Assembly (NCBI GenBank): GCA_002315385.1
Contig: DCHZ01000036.1
Coordinates: forward strand, 1 to 27,574
Length of the DNA: 27,574 nucleotides
Direction: 5' to 3'
DNA from: Firmicutes bacterium UBA1739
Lineage (GTDB): Bacteria; Bacillota; Clostridia; Peptostreptococcales; Anaerovoracaceae
Part shown: positions 24,178 through 27,574 of the stretch, in pieces
Layout: each line of letters begins with the position of its first letter
Position numbering within the stretch: position 1 is the stretch's first letter
Program-made: the position numbers and the translations under genes
Notes under the pieces: model-generated
What the model saw: the letters and a program-made list of their open reading frames with translations, nothing else
Told to the model about the DNA's origin: nothing
The model's database searches: none

Positions 24178-24232
24178 GGCTCCTGTTTTCCGTCACACGG
24201 AAAAAGGGAGCTGTCACGAAGTGACTGAGGGA
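24178..24232 (+). repeat. Palindromic element D, copy D3 with enlarged first hairpin
   Basis: GGCTCC and GGGAGC enclose an extra hairpin, TTTTCCGT-CAC-ACGGAAAA. The second hairpin is GTCAC-GAA-GTGAC, followed by TGAGGGA. The extra hairpin lengthens the first arm without breaking symmetry. Confidence 0.82.
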
Positions 24233-24244
24233 TCAAAGGGAAAC

Positions 24245-24288
24245 AAAGCAGAACAATCCTTCGTCTTTGATTTTGTTCCTGCTTTTTT
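24245..24288 (+). terminator. Imperfect hairpin with T run inside the repeat array
   Basis: AAAGCAGAACAA (24245-24256 region) pairs with TTGTTCCTGCTTT with one bulge and is followed by TTTTTT (24283-24288). It looks like an intrinsic terminator, but no gene ends directly before it. It could stop read-through into the glgP antisense strand. Confidence 0.55.
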
Positions 24289-24314
24289 GGACGATGTGGG
24301 CATCGTCCACTACG
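24285..24314 (-). repeat. Repeat family E, copy E1
   Basis: A 30-bp element whose reverse complement is identical to 27143-27172. It contains the internal inverted pair GGACGATG/CATCGTCC. It lies on the 3' side of glgP. Confidence 0.88.
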
Positions 24315-24328
24315 AAAAGTTTAAAATA

Positions 24329-24356
24329 TGTCATTCTAAACGAAGTGAAGAATATC
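24329..24356 (+). repeat. Repeat family B, copy B4
   Basis: TGTCATTCTAAACGAAGTGA followed by AGAATATC, a degenerate B unit 10 bp before the glgP terminator hairpin. Confidence 0.72.
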
Positions 24357-24366
24357 ATTGTGCAAT

Positions 24367-24397
24367 AAAGGGACGATATTAAATTCATCGTCCCTTT
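24367..24397 (-). terminator. Terminator hairpin of glgP
   Basis: Perfect 11-bp arms AAAGGGACGAT (24367-24377) and ATCGTCCCTTT (24387-24397) with a 9-nt loop, 7 bp past the glgP stop. The - strand run after the stem is only TTTATTG, so efficiency is unclear. Confidence 0.75.
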
Positions 24398-24404
24398 AAC
24401 AGTT

Positions 24405-26816
24405 TTATTTTAAATTAAGCGGTTTTGTGTGCCAGATATTCTGTGCATATTCGTTAATAGCACGATCACAGGCAAAAATTCCTGCACCTGCAACATTCAT
24501 AAGTGACATTTTGTTCCAGGTTTCACGGTCCTTGTAAAGCTCCTCGACCTTTCTCTGTGCTGATTTGTAATCTGCAAAATCAGCAAGAACCATATACGGG
24601 TCGTGGTGAGTGATTGTTCCACCGATTTCGGGGAAGGTCTTGCCATTGATTCCGCTGTTGATGAAGTCCACAACCTTGCGGATGTCGGAATTGTTGAGGT
24701 AATAATTTTGCGGATTGTAGCCGTTTTTCTTAAGCTCATTAACCTCGGGTGTGCTCATACCGAAAATGAGAATGTTGTCAGCACCGACGGAATCGTAAAT
24801 TTCAACATTTGCGCCGTCCATAGTGCCGAGTGTAACTGCACCGTTAATCATGAGCTTCATATTACCCGTACCGCTTGCCTCTGTACCCGAAAGAGAAATC
24901 TGTTCGCTTATGTCGGCGGCAGGCATAAGATTTTCTGCCATTGTAACGTTGTAGTCTTCGAGATAAACAACCTTTAATCTGCCACGAACATCGGGGTCGT
25001 TGTTGATTAAATCACCGAGTGTGCAGATGAAGCTGATAATTTTCTTTGCCATAAAGTAACCCGGAGCGGCTTTTGCGGCAAAAATATAAGTGTGCGGTGT
25101 GAAATCACCGTCGGGATTTTCCTTGATTGCAAGGTACTTTGAAAGAATGTGGAAAGCATTCAAGTGCTGACGCTTGTACTCGTGAAGACGTTTAACCTGC
25201 ACGTCGAAAATTGATGTCGGGTCAAGCTCAACTCCGTTGGTTTTCTTAACAAGCTCAGCAAGTCGCTGCTTGTTGTGGAGCTTGATTTCTTCCATTTTCT
25301 TGAGAACTTCGCTGTCGGTAGCGTAAGCCTTTAATTTTTCAAGCTCTCTGCCGTCATAAATAAATTTGTCACCGATTAAATCCGTGATAAGTGCGGTTAA
25401 CTCGGGATTTGACTGGCAAAGCCAACGGCGGTGAGCGATACCATTCGTAACATTTGTGAATTTGTCGGGTGTAACTGTATAGAAATCCTTGAAAACGCTT
25501 TCCTTAAGAATTTCGGAATGAAGAGCCGAAACGCCGTTTACACAATGTGAGCCTGCAACGGACATATTTGCCATACGAACAACGCCGTTTGAAACGATTG
25601 CCATACGCTCAACCTTGCCTGCATCACCTGTTGAATCCCATACAAATTTGCGGAAACGGTTGTCGATTTCCTTTGTGATTTCGTAAATTCTCGGAAGAAG
25701 TCGCTTGAACAAATCCTCGGGCCAGCATTCAAGAGCCTCTGCCATAACTGTGTGATTTGTGTATGCAACTGTATCTGTAACGATTTTCCATGCCTCGTCC
25801 CAGCCGTAGCCGCATTCGTCAAGAAGAATTCTCATAAGCTCGGGGATAGCGAGTGTCGGATGAGTGTCATTGATGTGAATTGCAATCTGCTCTGCAAGGT
25901 TGTCAATTCTGCCGTAAATACGAAGATGATTGTTGACGATATCCTGAATTGAAGCAGAAACAAGGAAATACTGCTGTCTTAAACGAAGGCTCTTTCCTTC
26001 GGGGTGATTGTCAGACGGATAAAGAACCTTGCTGATAACCTCTGCCATAGCATTCTGCTCCATAGCACGCATATAATCGCCCTGGTTGAACATATCCATA
26101 TCAAGTCCGGGTGACTTTGCACTCCAAAGACGGAGAACGCTGATACCCTTGCCGTCCTTACCTGCAACAAACATATCGTGCGGAACAGCCTTGACTGTCT
26201 TGTAATCTCTGTGTTCAATGTGGTGGTACTGGTTGTCCCACTGCTCCTCAATCCAGCCTTCAAACTTGATGTCAACAGCCTCTTCCTCGTGCGGAACAAG
26301 CCAAACTTCACCGCCGGGGAGCCAGAAATCGGGAAGCTCTGTCTGCCAGCCGTCAACTAACTTCTGCTTGAAAATACCATATTCGTAAAGAATGGAATAT
26401 CCCTTTGCAAAATATCCCTGTGTTGCAAGTCCGTCAAGATAGCAGGCGGCAAGTCTGCCGAGACCGCCGTTGCCAAGACCTGCGTCAGGCTCGCAGTCGT
26501 ACAATTTTTCGAGTCTGATACCGAAATCCTTTAAAGCGGACTCCATAGTTTTGGTAAGATTAAGGTTGTAGAGGTTGTTCTTGAGAGAACGTCCCATCAA
26601 AAATTCCATACAGAGATAATAAATCTTCTTTGAATCGGATTTTTTTGACTGATTATGAAATTCTTTTCTGCCCTGCATCATCATGTCACGAAGAATGAGG
26701 GCAATAGCCTTATAGTAATGCTCGTATGTTGCCTCTTCGGGCGAAACACCGAAATAGTGAGAGAGCTTGTTAGTAATCTGCTCTTTCGCTTCTTTTTTGG
26801 TAAGTTTATAGTTCAT
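24405..26816 (-). CDS. glgP: Glycogen/maltodextrin phosphorylase (GT35)
   Basis: This cytoplasmic PLP enzyme removes glucose from alpha-1,4-glucans as glucose-1-phosphate. The 803-residue length matches bacterial phosphorylases. Signatures are YLCMEFLMGRSLKNNL near residue 70, the glycine-rich GLGNGGLGRLAACYLD, QLNDTHP-type IHINDTHPTLAIPELMR, VQVKRLHEYKRQHLN, and the PLP site EASGTGNMK ending at K654, the Schiff-base lysine. It lacks the long N-terminal regulatory segment of animal enzymes. The ribosome site is GGAGG (complement of 26823-26827), 6 nt before ATG. No other glycogen genes are in the window. The gene is flanked on both sides by mirror-image arrays of repeats. Confidence 0.97.
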   Translation of the reverse strand: MNYKLTKKEAKEQITNKLSHYFGVSPEEATYEHYYKAIALILRDMMMQGRKEFHNQSKKSDSKKIYYLCMEFLMGRSLKNNLYNLNLTKTMESALKDFGIRLEKLYDCEPDAGLGNGGLGRLAACYLDGLATQGYFAKGYSILYEYGIFKQKLVDGWQTELPDFWLPGGEVWLVPHEEEAVDIKFEGWIEEQWDNQYHHIEHRDYKTVKAVPHDMFVAGKDGKGISVLRLWSAKSPGLDMDMFNQGDYMRAMEQNAMAEVISKVLYPSDNHPEGKSLRLRQQYFLVSASIQDIVNNHLRIYGRIDNLAEQIAIHINDTHPTLAIPELMRILLDECGYGWDEAWKIVTDTVAYTNHTVMAEALECWPEDLFKRLLPRIYEITKEIDNRFRKFVWDSTGDAGKVERMAIVSNGVVRMANMSVAGSHCVNGVSALHSEILKESVFKDFYTVTPDKFTNVTNGIAHRRWLCQSNPELTALITDLIGDKFIYDGRELEKLKAYATDSEVLKKMEEIKLHNKQRLAELVKKTNGVELDPTSIFDVQVKRLHEYKRQHLNAFHILSKYLAIKENPDGDFTPHTYIFAAKAAPGYFMAKKIISFICTLGDLINNDPDVRGRLKVVYLEDYNVTMAENLMPAADISEQISLSGTEASGTGNMKLMINGAVTLGTMDGANVEIYDSVGADNILIFGMSTPEVNELKKNGYNPQNYYLNNSDIRKVVDFINSGINGKTFPEIGGTITHHDPYMVLADFADYKSAQRKVEELYKDRETWNKMSLMNVAGAGIFACDRAINEYAQNIWHTKPLNLK

Positions 26817-27052
26817 ACTGTACCTCCGATTGATTGCAAAAATACCTATACTTTATTTTATAACAAAACTATTGAAAATACAACACTAAAAATAAATTTA
26901 TTACAATGAATATTTGATTAATTTTTGGATATACTAACGAAATACTTTTGAATTTATGCGAATTTTTAAAATAAAGTTATTTATTTTGTACAAATATATG
27001 GAGAAAATATGCTCTAACATAAGATAGGGAGAATTCAAAATTAGTGGTCAAA
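26817..27052. other. AT-rich upstream region of glgP
   Basis: Apart from the glgP ribosome site there is no gene. On the - strand, TTGTAT (complement of 26878-26883) and TATAAA (complement of 26857-26862) are 15 bp apart, a weak promoter candidate. GATATACTAAC at 26928-26938 also occurs at 11235-11245 in the Xre control region. From 27053 onward the repeat array begins. Confidence 0.5.
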
Positions 27053-27087
27053 TGAGATTCTTCGTCACTTTGCTCCTGAGAATAACA
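27053..27087 (-). repeat. Repeat family B, copy B5 (inverted)
   Basis: The reverse complement reads TGTTATTCTCAGGAGCAAAG followed by TGACGAAGAATCTCA, a slightly longer B unit. It is the mirror partner of B4. Confidence 0.75.
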
Positions 27088-27090
27088 TAC

Positions 27091-27114
27091 TTGTAGGGGC
27101 GACAACTTGTCGCC
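27091..27114 (+). repeat. Repeat family A, copy A2
   Basis: TTGTAGGGGCGACAACTTGT followed by CGCC, the inverted counterpart of A1 at 23994-24018. Confidence 0.75.
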
Positions 27115-27142
27115 ATAATATCATCAGAAATTACAATTTTTC

Positions 27143-27172
27143 CGTAGTGGACGATGCCCACATCGTCCAAAA
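27143..27172 (+). repeat. Repeat family E, copy E2
   Basis: A perfect 30-of-30 inverted copy of 24285-24314. It lies on the 5' side of glgP. Confidence 0.88.
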
Positions 27173-27175
27173 ATT

Positions 27176-27220
27176 ACCCCCTCAGTCACTTCGTGACAGC
27201 TCCCCACAGGGAGCCTTAAA
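27176..27220 (-). repeat. Palindromic element D, copy D4
   Basis: On the - strand: AAGGCTCCCTGTGGGGAGC, second hairpin GTCAC-GAA-GTGAC, then TGAGGGGGT. It is the cleanest full-length copy in the window and the mirror partner of D3. Confidence 0.85.
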
Positions 27221-27223
27221 TCA

Positions 27224-27252
27224 TGTCATACTGAGTGAAACGAAGTATCTCA
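27224..27252 (+). repeat. Repeat family B, copy B6
   Basis: TGTCATACTGAGTGAAACGA followed by AGTATCTCA. It has the ATACTGAG/AGTATCTC variant shared with B3 and B7, unlike the ATTCTGAG/GAATCTC variant of B1 and B5. Confidence 0.78.
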
Positions 27253-27263
27253 TCGTCCGTTTA

Positions 27264-27277
27264 ATGCACAATGCACA
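27264..27277 (+). repeat. ATGCACA tandem pair
   Basis: Two head-to-tail copies of ATGCACA, followed by ATTAC. It sits between B6 and C2. Confidence 0.55.
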
Positions 27278-27301
27278 ATTACGCTCTATCCTACAGAGTT
27301 G

Positions 27302-27346
27302 TGTAGGACGGTGGGCCTTGCTCCTGCCGAATTTGCGGAGCAAATT
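27302..27346 (+). repeat. Repeat family C, copy C2
   Basis: A 45-bp inverted counterpart of C1, sharing GCTCCTGCCGA and a GTAGG start. The 3' end is AATTTGCGGAGCAAATT, itself a palindrome. Confidence 0.78.
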
Positions 27347-27363
27347 GGACAACACAGAATTCA

Positions 27364-27407
27364 CCCCTTTCGTTACTTCGTGACACTTCCCCAAGGGGCA
27401 GCTTTAA
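27364..27407 (-). repeat. Palindromic element D, degenerate copy D5
   Basis: On the - strand: AAAGCTGCCCCTTGGGG, then GTCAC-GAA-GTAAC and GAAAGGGGTGA. The second hairpin has one mismatched position. It faces D6 across 15 bp as a close inverted pair. Confidence 0.68.
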
Positions 27408-27422
27408 AGTGGAATTTGAACA

Positions 27423-27468
27423 AGGCGCCCCATAGGGGAGCTGTCGAGCGAAGCGAGACTGAGGGGGT
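27423..27468 (+). repeat. Palindromic element D, copy D6
   Basis: The first hairpin is built on CCCC-ATA-GGGG. The second runs GTCGAGC-GAA-GCGAGAC, with outer GTC/GAC and inner GC/GC pairs around two opposed G-A positions. It ends TGAGGGGGT. Confidence 0.8.
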
Positions 27469-27471
27469 GGT

Positions 27472-27500
27472 TGAGATACTTCGCTTTGCTCAGTATGACA
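27472..27500 (-). repeat. Repeat family B, copy B7 (inverted)
   Basis: The reverse complement is TGTCATACTGAGCAAAGCGA followed by AGTATCTCA. It is the mirror partner of B1 in the glgP-flanking arrays. Confidence 0.78.
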
Positions 27501-27530
27501 TAATTGTTGTTTAGTACAAGCAAATTCCTA

Positions 27531-27551
27531 ACGGAATTTCGGCAAGAGCAG
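27531..27551 (-). repeat. Possible partial repeat C (C3) near window end
   Basis: GGAATTTCGGCAAGAGCAG resembles the AAATCGGCAGGAGCAG part of C1. The rest is not recognisable before the window ends. Confidence 0.35.
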
Positions 27552-27574
27552 TTTATAGGTAACTCACAACTCCC

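Noticed and set aside
23994..24356. CRISPR array
   Set aside because: The repeats belong to several unrelated palindromic families, differ in orientation and are irregularly spaced; no cas gene is present.
27147..27514. Two + strand open frames of 71-78 codons at the right edge
   Set aside because: They are composed of repeats E, D, B and C; the apparent coding capacity comes from the repeats.
22741..27574. Insertion sequence or transposon with its own transposase
   Set aside because: No transposase or integrase gene is present; only short repeats and the broken DUF559 gene are seen.
1..27574. tRNA or rRNA genes
   Set aside because: No TTCGA-type T-arm with matching acceptor stem, and no rRNA-like segment, was recognised by eye on either strand.

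Overview
The window looks like a chromosomal segment of a Gram-positive anaerobe of the class Clostridia, probably near Oscillospiraceae/Ruminococcaceae. The evidence is an S-box (SAM-I) riboswitch on metK, an AddB/RexB-type recombination subunit, purine-rich Shine-Dalgarno sites, a secreted metalloprotease ending in a type I dockerin (a cellulosome docking module), and several dispersed palindromic repeat families in the intergenic space. The family assignment is inference; the class is fairly safe.

Region 1 (1-10804, all + strand) is a tightly packed housekeeping run. A SAM riboswitch with its terminator is followed by metK (SAM synthetase) and lysC (aspartokinase), an 83-residue single-pass membrane protein, secA, prfB (release factor 2, with the programmed +1 frameshift at an in-frame TGA), a HAD-family phosphatase and addB. 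addB overlaps, tail to tail, a small Xre-type regulator on the - strand. No addA is seen.

Region 2 (10791-11764) is a divergent pair of small Xre-family regulators. They share a 224-bp AT-rich control region that carries three phased TGTCG-containing repeats. A clear intrinsic terminator closes the rightward gene.

Region 3 (11786-17924) is a three-gene unit: a UPF0182 membrane protein, an unusually long glutamine-synthetase-family protein (633 aa) and serS, ending at a strong hairpin terminator.

Region 4 (17938-23891) reads differently. Leucine codons shift from CTG-rich to TTA/TTG/CTT-rich. It holds a cytoplasmic GH78-like (alpha-L-rhamnosidase family) enzyme, the dockerin-bearing M6-like metalloprotease, a wrecked DUF559 endonuclease gene enclosed by an inverted pair of palindromic elements, a small inorganic-pyrophosphatase-like protein and a GNAT acetyltransferase.

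Region 5 (23892-27574) is glgP (glycogen/maltodextrin phosphorylase, - strand) set between two arrays of short repeats. I grouped the repeats into families A-E by eye. Read outward from glgP, both arrays show the same order B-E-D-B-C-B in mirror orientation, including a perfect 30-bp inverted repeat. glgP therefore lies inside a composite inverted repeat about 2.8 kb across.

The best candidate for something undescribed is the palindromic D element together with the DUF559 relic. Six D copies keep their stems although the stem sequences differ, and two of them bracket the dead nuclease gene as inverted ends. This suggests a nuclease-associated mobile palindrome, conceptually similar to REP/RAYT systems. 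That idea is inference.
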